From assembly GCA_026545225.1 (NCBI GenBank), contig CM048853.1:48347755-48411754 (forward strand): a DNA stretch of 64,000 nt, written 5' to 3'. The notes under the pieces were generated by a model. The model was not told the origin of the DNA, made no database searches, and worked only from the letters and a program-made list of their open reading frames with translations. This stretch comes from Cornus controversa (taxonomy: Eukaryota > Streptophyta > Magnoliopsida > Cornales > Cornaceae). The translations under genes and the position numbers were made by a program. Shown here in pieces: positions 10,265 through 20,450 of the stretch; the first letter of the stretch is position 1, and each line of letters begins with the position of its first letter.

Positions 10265-10800
10265 TAATTTTAACCCATCCTGCCTTTATCGTAAAAGGGC
10301 CCTCCATAGAGGTGTGTCCCCATAGGGTTTTGCCCCCGTAGGGTAGTATTTTTTTTTTTTTCGGGATTAATCCATCCCGCTTTTTTCTTCAAAGACCCTC
10401 CGTAGAGGTGTGCTCCCGTAGAGTTGTGCCCACATAAGGCTGTGCCCCCATAGGGCTGTTAAACAATGTTCTCGAGATTCATCCATCCCGCCTTTTTCAT
10501 TAAAGGCCCTCCGTAGAGGTGTGTCCCCGTAGGGTTGTGCCCACGTAAGGCTGTGCCCCCGTAGGACTGTTAAACAATGTTCTCGAGATTCATCCATCCC
10601 GCCTTTTTCATTAAAGGCCCTCCTTAAAGGTGTATCCCCGTAGGGTTGTGCCCACGTAAGGCTGTGCCCCCGTAGGGCTGTGACCCCGTAGGGCTGGGAC
10701 CCCGTAGGGCTGTGCCCCCGTAGGGCTGTGAAACAATGTTCTCGGGATTCATCCATCCCGCCTTTTTCATTAAAAGCCCTCCTTGGAGGTGTACTTTTTG
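10265..10800 (-). repeat. Tandem array with 111-bp and 159-bp in-frame periods
   Basis: The phrase AAACAATGTTCTCGAG or CTCGGG, then ATTCATCCATCCCGCC, recurs at 10461, 10572 and 10731, that is at spacings of 111 and 159 bp, both multiples of three. A diverged copy lies near 9728. Within units, CCCGTAGGGCTGTG is repeated about every 15-16 bp. On the minus (element) strand the array stays open for 148 codons, with a recurring peptide RAFNEKGGMDESREHC. Confidence 0.85.
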
Positions 10801-11030
10801 TTTTAGTTATCACAACAAATTTTGAAACAAAAGGATTGCTATTGATATTTGAGTAACAAACAGAGAATTATTCGAGCAAAAACTTCGGAGCTATCGCCCT
10901 GAGGCTCGATATTAAATTGAGCTTCAACTAGAAAAAGTAGATGCAACTTTTAAAAGAAAGTCTCACTGGTGACGCTTCCACAAACGCTCAGCAATCCAAG
11001 GATGGGCCAACTGCCTCCCTTTTAATGTCT

Positions 11031-12338
11031 CTAGTCAATATGCCACCTGCCTCCCTGCTCATGACGTGATGCTTTACCGGTCTGCCCCTGTGACATTTTG
11101 CTATGCTTGGGGTCTCTATCTTCCTCACTGGAATGTCCCTCCCTTTTCCTGTCCGCCTTTCTTGCATCAAGGACATCCTCTACGTTCATGTACTTTTGGG
11201 CTTTCATAAGTAGCTCGGACATACTTTCTGGAGGGTGCTTGGAAATTGAGTACAAGAATTTTGAAGGCAGTTGCCCCCCCATGAATGCGGTAACTGCCAC
11301 CTTATCGTCCAGAGAATCGACCTGCAACATCTCCCTGTTAAACCGGTAAATGTAGTTTCGCAATGACTCCCCTTTTTTCTGTCTTACGTTCAGGAGATAG
11401 GTGGCTGGCTTTCTGTGCCTTCGGGCGGTAATAAAATTACCTACGAACAATTGGCTCAGTTCTTTGAAGGAACGTATAGATGTCGATTTCAGGTTGTTGA
11501 ACCATGACCGGGCAGAACCCTTCAATGTAGTAGGAAAAGCTCTACATAGGATTTCATCTGGTATTCCTTGGAGGTGCATCAGAGCTTTGTAGGTCTCCAG
11601 ATGATCTAGCGGGTCATTGGTCCCATCAAAGCTTTCAAGGGTGGGCATCTTGAACTTGTTGGGCAAAGGACAACTCATTTTCCCCACGGAGAAAGGGAGG
11701 TTGGTTTGTTGGACCAGCTCTTTTACTGTAGCAGGGCCCTTCCCCCTTATGGCATGGGCCATGCTTTTTACCCTAGCTCTGAGGTCCTGCATCTCCATGT
11801 CATAATAGATAGTTTTCCCTGGGTGCCCTGAGTCTCCATGGGGTTGGTTTTTTTCGAGTGGGACTAGGTAACTGGGATTCGTCCCACCTCTTACTCTGTT
11901 CTGCGCTGCGTCGTCCGTTGGGACTTCACTGTCTCGCCCAACACCATCCCCTTCTGAATCAACAGGGTGACCCGGCGATGGTACTGGCTCCACAGGAGGG
12001 AGGCGCTGTAGAATTGCAGCATTCTGTTGGAGTATCTGGGCCAGACTTTGATTCAAGTTCCGGACTTGGCATTCCAATGCTGCGATCCGTCCTTGGTCGT
12101 TTGGGATTTCGGGGCGTGCCCCAGGGAAGTCCATCTGTCCAGGGGGTTGCATGCCTCCTTGTTCGATTGGAAGGCCCTGTCCTCCAGGAAGGTCATGGCC
12201 TGCAGGAGGATCCTGGGTGGCTGGAAGATTGTGACCGGCAGGAAGGTCCTGCGCTGGGGGATTATGGCCGGCAGGAGGGTCCTGCGCTGGAGGGTCCTGT
12301 ACAGTGGTAGTCTCTAACCCAGATCGTAGGTGCATCAT
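11031..12338 (-). CDS. gag: gag protein of the TR-GAG element
   Basis: The open frame reaches up to 12365, but the first ATG pair (MMHLRSGLETTT) puts the start near 12338. The protein has about 435 residues. The N-terminal part is low-complexity and rich in QDPPAGH repeats. The central and C-terminal part matches the retrotransposon gag domain (PF03732 type): CRAFPTTLKGSARSWFNNL, then SFKELSQLFVGNF and ESLRNYIYRFNREM. It ends in a charged tail without a CCHC zinc knuckle, and the frame stops well before any protease. Role by family: capsid formation and packaging of element RNA. It is uninterrupted, which fits a recent insertion. The gag start lies about 45 bp inside the primer-binding site. 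Confidence 0.88.
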   Translation of the reverse strand: MMHLRSGLETTTVQDPPAQDPPAGHNPPAQDLPAGHNLPATQDPPAGHDLPGGQGLPIEQGGMQPPGQMDFPGARPEIPNDQGRIAALECQVRNLNQSLAQILQQNAAILQRLPPVEPVPSPGHPVDSEGDGVGRDSEVPTDDAAQNRVRGGTNPSYLVPLEKNQPHGDSGHPGKTIYYDMEMQDLRARVKSMAHAIRGKGPATVKELVQQTNLPFSVGKMSCPLPNKFKMPTLESFDGTNDPLDHLETYKALMHLQGIPDEILCRAFPTTLKGSARSWFNNLKSTSIRSFKELSQLFVGNFITARRHRKPATYLLNVRQKKGESLRNYIYRFNREMLQVDSLDDKVAVTAFMGGQLPSKFLYSISKHPPESMSELLMKAQKYMNVEDVLDARKADRKREGHSSEEDRDPKHSKMSQGQTGKASRHEQGGRWHID

Positions 12339-12382
12339 GCTTCGTATATGATTCGTGTAGAACAATCAAGTTTGTGATTGTT

Positions 12383-12400
12383 TCCCACAGACGGCGCCAA
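12383..12400 (-). other. Primer-binding site of the TR-GAG element
   Basis: On the minus strand TTGGCGCCGTCTGTGGGA follows the 5' LTR by one base. TGGCGCC is the usual start of tRNA-complementary primer sites in many plant Gypsy-type elements. Confidence 0.75.
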
Positions 12401-12401
12401 C

Positions 12402-12748
12402 TGATGAAGCAAAAATCCACCCCGAACTGATCAAACGCCAACCTGTAAAAAAAAGACAAGAGAAGGGTAATCGAGAGGGCACCGGCGTGGTGCCGGCCGA
12501 CTACGCTCCGACGATCAAGTCAGAAATCGAAAGAGCTTTCTTAGCTATAAAGGAACTCAGAGGGTATTTATTGCGTACCTGGTATGTGGATCATCTTTGT
12601 ATTTATAGCAGTCAAGCGAGGTTGTTTCCTAGTGAGAGACTGGCTCTTAGAGATAGGAAGTCCTGGTTAAAATAGACTCCCTATCCACGTCACTTCGAAC
12701 TCATCCTTCACGTTACACGTTTCATAATTCTAGTCAAATACTCTATCA
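12402..12748 (-). repeat. 5' LTR of the TR-GAG element
   Basis: 347 bp, TG..CA ends, flanked on the outside by the CTTAT target duplication at 12749-12753. It would carry the element promoter. Confidence 0.93.
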
Positions 12749-12753
12749 CTTAT

Positions 12754-12795
12754 GATAATCAAAGATTGGGCATATGTAATTTCATGGTTTCGATG

Positions 12796-12836
<41 letters not shown>

Positions 12837-14235
12837 CATTTAAGTTTGACAAATGTCTCAAGTTATCAACGGTCTAAAATTATTTCTTCTAACGGTTGTG
12901 AGTACACGATAGTGCAATAGGCACGGACAAACACTAGTGTGTGTATATATATACCAACAAATACCAGTGGGTTCCACTCTAATAGTGTTACAAACAGGCG
13001 TTACTGTTAAATTAAAGAGAAATGCTAAACGTCATGAAATTATTTCATGAATTTGTATCATGAATGATGTGGCAGGTAACGTGGAGAGTTAGTATTGGTA
13101 GAATTCGGTGATAATATCATAGGATTCTGTGTATGGGGGAATCCCACCAATACTAATTCTACACGTTACTTACCACATTATTCATGATACAAATTCATGA
13201 AATAATTTCATGACGTGTAGCATTGCTCTAAATTAAATTAATGCAAATCCCAAACTAAGTAGGGAATCAAAAGAAGTTGTATAACAGTTATATTTGAAGA
13301 TATTATGGCATTTATGTAATTGCACATCACCTTATAGGTTTCAAATTGTCTTTTTCTCTAATTCTACTTATATATATAAAAAGAAAAAAGGCTTTTTATT
13401 CCAACCAAAGATAATAGTGGCATTCTCGTAATACTAAGGACACTACCTCAGTAATTTTCATTGTTAACAAACGTAACCTTAAAAAAGAAAGTTTCAGACT
13501 AGGAAGTACGGACACGACACGATATGGATATGGCGATACGACAAATCTCAAAAAATAGGATACGAACATGGCAAGGATATGTCAAATAAATAAATAAACG
13601 AAAATATAATATTATACATAAAATATTAATTTTTATTCTTCAACCATACAATAAATATAGTTAAAGTAATTATACAAAATATAAGAAGTTAAAATCTAAA
13701 AATTTACTATCTTTTCTAATATTTTTTACAATGACTCACTTACTCGAGAGTTTTAAAAATATTTTTGTTTTATTATAAAATGAGCCTTATTTTCTTATCT
13801 ATAAAGTTTTTAATATTATAATTTTAATCCCATTTTATAGAATAAAAAATTACAAATTTATCTCAAAAAGTATCACAGTCGTACGGCCACAGCAATCTTT
13901 TTAGGTTCCAAATAACAAAGTTTCGTACAAACCCTCGTAGGAGGTCCATGTAAGCGAAAGGGGAGTGAGCTCCAAATTGTTTTAAACGAAGTGGGGGAGG
14001 GATGGATATCAGAAAAGACGGGATTGTTTTTCCATCCCTACTTACAAACGTACTTTATTCTTTTATTTTTAAATGCTCAGTAGCCTAATTTAATTTCCAA
14101 GTAATTATATATACTTCTACCTCTTTTTAATTTTCTCCTTTCCTTTTCTTTCCTTAAACTATTACATGTGCTTGCCACTTCCCCAAATCCTAACTATAAA
14201 TTCCAATTAGATAAGGGAGTGACGGTTCAAAAAAT
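12754..14235. repeat. Rest of a segmental duplication shared with 47020-47910
   Basis: From GATAATCA at 12754 onward the sequence matches 47035 onward, with blocks at 12966/47103 (GGGTTCCACTCTAAT), 13275/47200 (CAGTTATATTTGAAGA), 13970/47657 (GAGCTCCAAATT) and 14160/47837 (ATTACATG..GCTTGCCA). This copy carries extra sequence: an (AT)18 tract at 12801-12836, the MITE at 13017-13228, and a block near 13490-13860 (GGACACGACACGATATGG). A related inverted block lies near 41465-41545. No intact gene is seen. Confidence 0.7.
13017..13228 (+). mobile_element. Mutator-like MITE, copy 1 (9-bp target duplication)
   Basis: This 212-bp element starts GAGAAATGCTAAACGTCATG and ends CATGACGTGTAGCATTGCTC. 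Its long inverted repeats include GAAATTATTTCATGAATTTG and extend through ATGATGTGGCAGGTAAC and TTAGTATTGG. It is flanked by a perfect 9-bp direct repeat TAAATTAAA (13008-13016 and 13229-13237). Long terminal inverted repeats plus a 9-bp duplication are the hallmark of Mutator-superfamily elements. A second copy in the opposite orientation is at 61766-61978. Confidence 0.93.
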
Positions 14236-14402
14236 TGTATGAGAGGGAGGGACCTGCCCTGAACAAAGATATATAGTAGGACATTACTAAAAATTAAATA
14301 GGGGACATTTTTAAGATTTTAACAAATATTATAGGTCATCATTTTCAGAATTTTCAATCTTAGATTTTGCAAATTTTGAAGATTTAAAAACCAAAGTTTT
14401 TT

Positions 14403-14740
14403 ATTTATGAGGCTGAGGATACTTCATCTCAAAGGTTTGAATAGATTCCACTAATTCTGCCATATTCATTGAATCAATATCTCTACTCTCATCTAATGCT
14501 TCCAACTTAACTTGAAACCTATCAGGAAGTTACCTCATGATTTTTTCGACAGTCTAAAAAGATAGAATTATTTCACTAAGGTTAGCACAATTTTGAACAA
14601 TATTATTAAGTTTAGCAAAACATGTCATCTTCATCCATCTTAATTGTTTTAAACCTGTTGCTAACATTTGTAATTTTGACTTCCTTCCCTTGGTAGTACC
14701 TTCAGAGATACTTGTAAAATATCAAATGTTTCTTTCAAAG
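14403..14740 (-). pseudogene. Decayed Copia gag (UBN2-type) remnant
   Basis: On the minus strand, with stops and a frameshift, the reading is ETFDILQVSLEGTTKGRKSK, then LNNIVQNCANLSEIILS, then LPDRFQVKLEALDESRDID and MNMAELVESIQTFEMKY. This is the gag region of Ty1/Copia-type elements. A degenerate primer-binding site and a probable LTR lie to its right, as expected for an element on this strand. No pol remains to its left. Confidence 0.75.
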
Positions 14741-15126
14741 TGGAACAAACAAAAATCCTAACAAACTCATATGCAACAACATAATTAAATATAGTATATA
14801 AACTCTTATTATTATTGTTATCATCATCATGTTCAGCAGTTGATCAAGTTATCTTATCCTTCTCTACAGTTACCATGGTATCTCCACTACCAACAGTAGA
14901 GGTAGGAATTTATAACCATTCTCAACACACATCCATACTATCTCACTTTTAGATTTTAAAAAGGCTTTAATGCGAGACTTCCAAAAAGTAAAATTTGAAC
15001 CATCAAGCAAAGAAGTTCAATGAACCGAACCACTCTCTTTCATACTAGATTTCATGATAAGTTTTGAAAACAAAAATAATTTTTTATTTTAAAAATTACT
15101 TTCGGAAGAAACTACTCACAAATTGG

Positions 15127-16450
15127 ATAACACTGCTTTGATAGCAATTATGAGTGGTATGGTGCGAGAGAGGTTGCGAAAATTTGATTAAAATTTAAAG
15201 GGGGTGATTAGGTTTACGTGCTCTTTTGATTAATTTTTCAGATTATTCAAATTTTAAGTTTAATTAAAAAATTATAGCAATTCACAAAGCAAGTAAATAA
15301 AATAAAGTGCGATATAAACGAGTGCATCAGATATACATGAAAAACTCAGATTGAAAAAAAATCACGGGTGAGGCTTATAGCTTCGGAGAACTAAATCCAC
15401 TATCGTTGAAGCAAAATACAACAGACTCTGTCCTAGACCACACTCACTCCACTCTGAAAAGAACTTGATGTGGAACACCTCAGTCTTACTCTTGTGACTC
15501 CCTCGTCCAATTGCTACAGATTTCAGGCTAACGTCATAATTCTTTTAGAAGGATAACTGGAAGAACACGAATACTCAACAAGTTTTATGTCCCCTTCGTA
15601 GTGCGATCTTCTTTTCCTTCCTCACCAATGAATAGTTGTAGAATAAACCAAACGATCCAGTATCCTAATCAATAAGAAATTTTTGAAGCGGTCTTTGAAT
15701 GATTAATCAAGTAGATAGACAGACATCACAACCTGAATCACTCATAATGTATATATGTGTGTGATCTCTCAAAGAAATATAAACAAAGAATTAAAGAGGA
15801 ATTCTTTTACTCTAAAAAAACATCTCTATGTTTTCTCTCTTTAAAAATATATTATTTAATGTATATGAAGAGTTCCATAAAAGCATTCAATTAGAGAGAA
15901 AATATATGAGAGTTTATATAAATAATAAGCCCCTAATTTTTATTGAAAAACAAGTTCAAAATCACTAGAAAACGAATTCCAATGTTTAAGGAAAGTTTAG
16001 AGTCAAATTCGGATCAAAACAGGATGAAAAAAGTCAAAATAGGGCTGTTAGAAGACTTGAACGGGTCCAGCTCAAACTTGGACCAGTCCATACCTGCATA
16101 GAAAACCATTTGAGGTACTAAGACCTCATGGATCGATCCAGCTCATTCTTGGACCGGTCCGGGTAAGACTTGAACCGGCCAAACTTTGAAAAATATGAAA
16201 TTGTGACTTTGAAACTCTATATTTCAAGACCGAAAATCAAGTTTTCAAAACCTATGTGTACTCACCAACTTACCTGGACTAAATGATGCTCAAATCATGA
16301 TCAACAACATCCATGCTTCCTTGAAGCCACTTGAATGCTTCATTCAATCAAATTCCTTAACATTGAGACATTCTTTAGATGATGCATTGATGAAGAACAC
16401 TTTCAAAGCTCTCAGCCTTCAACTCCATGATTGATTACAAAAATATGAAT
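15127..16450 (-). mobile_element. Decayed LTR and primer-binding site of the same Copia remnant
   Basis: Read on the minus strand, TTGCTATCAAAGC at about 15136-15148 is a decayed TTGGTATCAGAGC primer-binding site (initiator Met tRNA). The LTR should begin directly to its right near 15151 (TGAGTGGTATGG). Repeated phrases such as CTTGGACCGGTCC near 16065-16190 lie within it. The outer end is not certain (about 16.45-16.5 kb) and no partner LTR is visible. Confidence 0.5.
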
Positions 16451-17418
16451 AAAAAATTACAACTCGATCATGTTTAATTTTAACACCGATGATTGTCAAT
16501 TTCAAAAATATACGTCACATTGCAGTATCTAGCGAATGGGGATGATAGGGATCACCTCACCAGGCCCCACACTGTTGGTGGGGTGATCGATCCCCACCGT
16601 CTCCGGTACACTGAAGAGAATTTTGTTCCATCATCCAAATATGTGTATATGGCACTCAAATTCAAAACTAAGATGCCTAAATTATTTTCACTTATGTACC
16701 ACTTTTGGGCAGAAAGTTACCAACTTATTGTGACTTCTTAATTGAGAAACACTGACTGGTTGAAGATCAAATTAGATAAACATGCACAGATTTATGAATT
16801 ATCACGAATTATGAAGTTCATTGTTGGAAAGAGGACTCAAATGGCATTATATAATAATCAGATGTATATATTGCTAAAAATTACACAGATTTGCAGATAC
16901 GTGACTTTATGAGGTCTTTGTGTAGAGAGTATAGCCCAGAAATTCTTATAAGCTCTGCTCTGCGCTCCAAATACATACTTGTGAAGAAAAAAATGAATTG
17001 ATGGGAAGAACATAGCAAAGAAGGAAGAAGTGGGAGATTTTCATACTCGAAAATGGTTGGTGTTACCACTCAATGAATAATAGAACCCATTTACAATTTT
17101 TTTATTGAGTGCACCAACAAATGTAGAGAGAAAATCAAAGGCGGTGGAGTACGTAAATATGGAAAGCAGAGACATGGATGTGTAATGTGTATACATCATT
17201 ATAATTCCTATTGGGAGATTCACTATATATGCTTTCCATTATGTGCACGTATAAACTGGTGTGACATAAAGATGTTCATGCTGCGCATCAAGAAGTTCAT
17301 GTGCTTAAGTTGAAAATATCCCTATCTGAACTCAATCATCAAAGCAATTGAAATTGAAGTTTCATGAAGCTGTTATTAATGTTATTGTTATTAGTTTTTT
17401 TTCCTTCTCCTTAACTTA

Positions 17419-17449
<31 letters not shown>

Positions 17450-18269
17450 GAACTTATCCACTTACAAAGTTAGAGTGACAAAAGTGAAGGAGAGAAATTG
17501 AATATATATAAATATATGTATCTACAATATAGAGGGGAAAATGGAGAAAAAAATTAGAGGGATAGAGAGAGAGAATCTGTAGGTGGCATGGAGGTGGTTG
17601 ATGGAGACGGTGGTAATTGGTTTGTGACAGTGGTCAATATGGGCGGTGAGATTTTGGCTTGCAGTGACTGGTGGGTCATTGGAGGGATATGTCTATGAAT
17701 TTTTGGAGTTAAAATTGAAATGGTGGATTGTTGACAACAGTGATATTAACTGACGAGGTGGTTGACTTGACGTACTTTTCCAAGTCTTCGACTTGAATAG
17801 ATACCCCAACTCTTTTGCACAGCACTTGTAAGGAGTGAGTCTTCCTTCGGGAACCTCACTTTTCACCAATTATTATATTGTTATATTAAATAATATTAAT
17901 TACTAATAATTCACATTACTAAAATAAATAACATTTAATAACACTGCATCGCTAATTTTAATAATAAGAACTAACATTGATAATTACAAACTTTCCAACC
18001 TGCAAAAAAAATTTGGAAATGATTTTTACTTTTATCAATGCTTCTTTCATTTCCTCTTTCCTTCCTTAATTATGATTATCTGAGACTTTCCTTTCTGTTT
18101 GGGTCCCACTACATCCTCTCTCTCCATATAAAGCAATTTCAATATGTAAAGTAACCAACCAAGTGCTGGAGGGAATTTTTCTCTGTAAACTTTTCCTTTT
18201 ACCTTTCTTATCTTTTGGAAAACGAAAGAAAGGGGAAGAAAGAGGGGGGACATCTGTCTCCGTACTCAA
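16451..18269. other. Gene-free stretch upstream of TNL-B
   Basis: No coding region is recognised. Features seen: an imperfect hairpin near 16535-16605 (GGGATCACCTCACC against GGTGGGGTGATCG), a (TTA)n tract near 17421-17450, and TA-rich sequence. From about 18.1 kb it grades into the promoter/5'UTR region of TNL-B; a TATAAA word occurs near 18125 but cannot be shown to be the TATA box. Confidence 0.4.
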
Positions 18270-18531
18270 AATTTGCAACTTTCTCGTCTTTAACCCTCTT
18301 ATTCACATTCTATTTTCACTTGGGTCAACAAACAGTCCCACCAGAAATTGCAAGGAAGCTTATTTCCTTTTCCTCCCTTCTTTTTATACCATTTCAGACT
18401 TTACCCTCTCTTAGTCACTACTCTCTCCTCTCTTCTTCAATTAACCAAACAAAACAATTTCAATCTTTCTGTGCAGACTGCAGTGATCAATCATCTAATA
18501 CTGGAAAGGATCTTTCTTTCCCCAATTACAG
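18270..18531 (+). promoter_or_regulatory. 5'UTR exon region of TNL-B
   Basis: The pyrimidine-rich leader ends CAATTACAG before a donor GTAACATTT at 18532. The same leader and donor occur in front of TNL-C (37987). The matching acceptor TTATACAG lies just upstream of the TIR exon (19297), giving a 5'UTR intron of about 0.77 kb. The transcription start is not determined. Confidence 0.6.
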
Positions 18532-20450
18532 GTAACATTTACATTTCATGTAATTGGCTCATTGTCACAACTTACTTAATTACATGAATATTCTTTCATA
18601 TATACCAATAAGCTAATTACAGGTAAGGTCTTTTACCTATCTCTTTTATCTTGGTTTATATCCGTTGAAAGAAGATCTAAGGTCAAGAAAACCCAATAAT
18701 TTTTACTTTTTTTTTTTTAGATAGGATTGATTGTTTAGTTGGTGGGTAGATCGATTGAAGATAAAGACGTTGATTATGCCAAGGAGTCTTCTGGTGTATT
18801 ATGTGGTCAATGTACGTAGTTTGAATGGCTGAAAGGAAAATTTGAACATTAATTTATTAGCTAGTTATGCTTTATGAGAATTAATGTTGGTCAGTTAAGA
18901 AATAACATGTTCATAAAATGGGCAAAATTTAATTGTGTTCGCTGAGATGGATGTATGTAGGGACTAGAGAGGAACTTATATAATACTTTTTTTTTTTTTT
19001 TTGGATGTAGAAAATAATTGAGACAAAATTTTGTTGAGTTATGAGTTAAGATAAAATCTTTGTGAAGCCAATTTAAAGCATTTGTATTTGCATCCACTTT
19101 TTTGTTACATGCTTTTTCCATTCAACCCTTGCCTCATGTATAATTTATTAAATCACCTTCTTTTTTTTCTAGCATTTTCCTTGTGAACGAAATATATAGA
19201 ATTCAATTAATTTTTCTAGCTTATTTCAATAAATAATATTGTTTATTTATTTATTGACATCTTATATACAAATATTGCTTGTGTTGTGATTATACAGATT
19301 GTGTATATCATTCGTTCATTGATCTTTGTTCAGTGGCTGCTATGGGATCCCAAGAAGCCTTTTCAACTCGGTATTCTTATCATGTTTTCTTGAGTTTCAG
19401 AGGCAAAGACACCCGGAAGACCTTTACCAATCACCTTTATACAGCTCTCTTACATGCAGGAATACGCACATTTAGGGATGATGATGAACTTGGGAGAGGA
19501 GATGATATCAAATCAGAACTGATGAAGGCAATCGAAGAATCGAGGATTTCAGTAATTGTCTTCTCAAAAGACTCTGCATCTTCAACATGGTGCCTTAATG
19601 AACTTCTAAGGATTCTTGAATGCAGGAAGAGTGTTCGTCAAATGATTCTGCCTCTGTTCTACCACGTGGATCCATCTGATCTAAGGTGCCTAAAGGAAAG
19701 TTTTGGAGAAGCATTTGCAAAACACGAAAAGAGATTCAATTCGGAGTCAAATGAAAGAAAAGAGGAGGGAATGAACAAGATAACGATGTGGAAGGAAGCT
19801 TTGAGAGAAGTTGCAGATTTGTCAGGATTGGTTTTAAAAGATGAGTAAGCTCCTTTAATTCCTTTCTTTGACATCATTTAGTTCAAGTGGTCATTGAGTT
19901 GAATTTATTTTACTACTCAATTCATTAGTTGCATGTTTTCATATGTTTACATTACTATCCCTCCATTAATTTTATTTACAAATGTCCATAGATATTTTAC
20001 GAATACATATTACATTAAGAAATTTTATATTTAGTCATTTTAGAATTTTTTATTTTGAAAAATTGATTATAGAAAATTTTCTAGTCAATGTATGACTAAA
20101 AGATTGATACTAGAAAGTTTGACACAATTTGTAAAATGTTTAGAATAACTTGGACTCCTAATTATAGGTAGAAGAGTTACTATCTGTTGGGAATATATGC
20201 AGAAAAACAATCACAAAATAAAAAAATCACACAAAAAGTACAACAGATTTACTTGGTTCACCCTAACAATGGGTTACATCCAAGGAGCACACCGAACAAT
20301 TTTACTATGAAAAATATGATGGAGGATTACAATCACTCAAACTCTCTTCTCTCTTGCTCTCACCAATTTTACAAAATTGAATTTTTTCGGTTCACAATTG
20401 TTCTCACAATTTGATATACAATCTTAGAGTTACACAAAACCCCTATTTAT

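Larger units (their letters stand above)
8548..12748 (-). mobile_element. Young non-autonomous LTR retrotransposon with gag only (TR-GAG type)
   Basis: Two 347-bp direct repeats (8548-8894 and 12402-12748) begin TGATGAAG and end CTCTATCA, so they have TG..CA termini. The whole is flanked by the 5-bp target duplication CTTAT (8543-8547 and 12749-12753). On the minus strand, a primer-binding site (TTGGCGCCGTCTGTGGG, near 12383-12400) follows the 5' LTR (right-hand copy), then gag, then about 2.1 kb without pol, then a polypurine tract (AACAGGGGGC, near 8896) before the 3' LTR. I count only two substitutions between the LTRs (near 8729/12593 and 8765/12619). There is no protease, reverse transcriptase or integrase, so it must have moved using another element's enzymes. 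Confidence 0.93.

Noticed and set aside
9502..10341. Several short overlapping frames in the repeat arrays
   Set aside because: They are products of tandem repeats in the non-coding part of the retroelement. Only the in-phase 148-codon frame is kept, as a question in the findings.
10265..10800. CRISPR-like array because of regular repeats
   Set aside because: The repeats are head-to-tail with no unique spacers, lie within a eukaryotic retroelement, and no cas genes exist.
13490..13600. Possible gene remnant (GGACACGACACGATATGG)
   Set aside because: The same wording occurs inverted near 41465-41545 without coding potential; treated as a dispersed repeat of unknown type.
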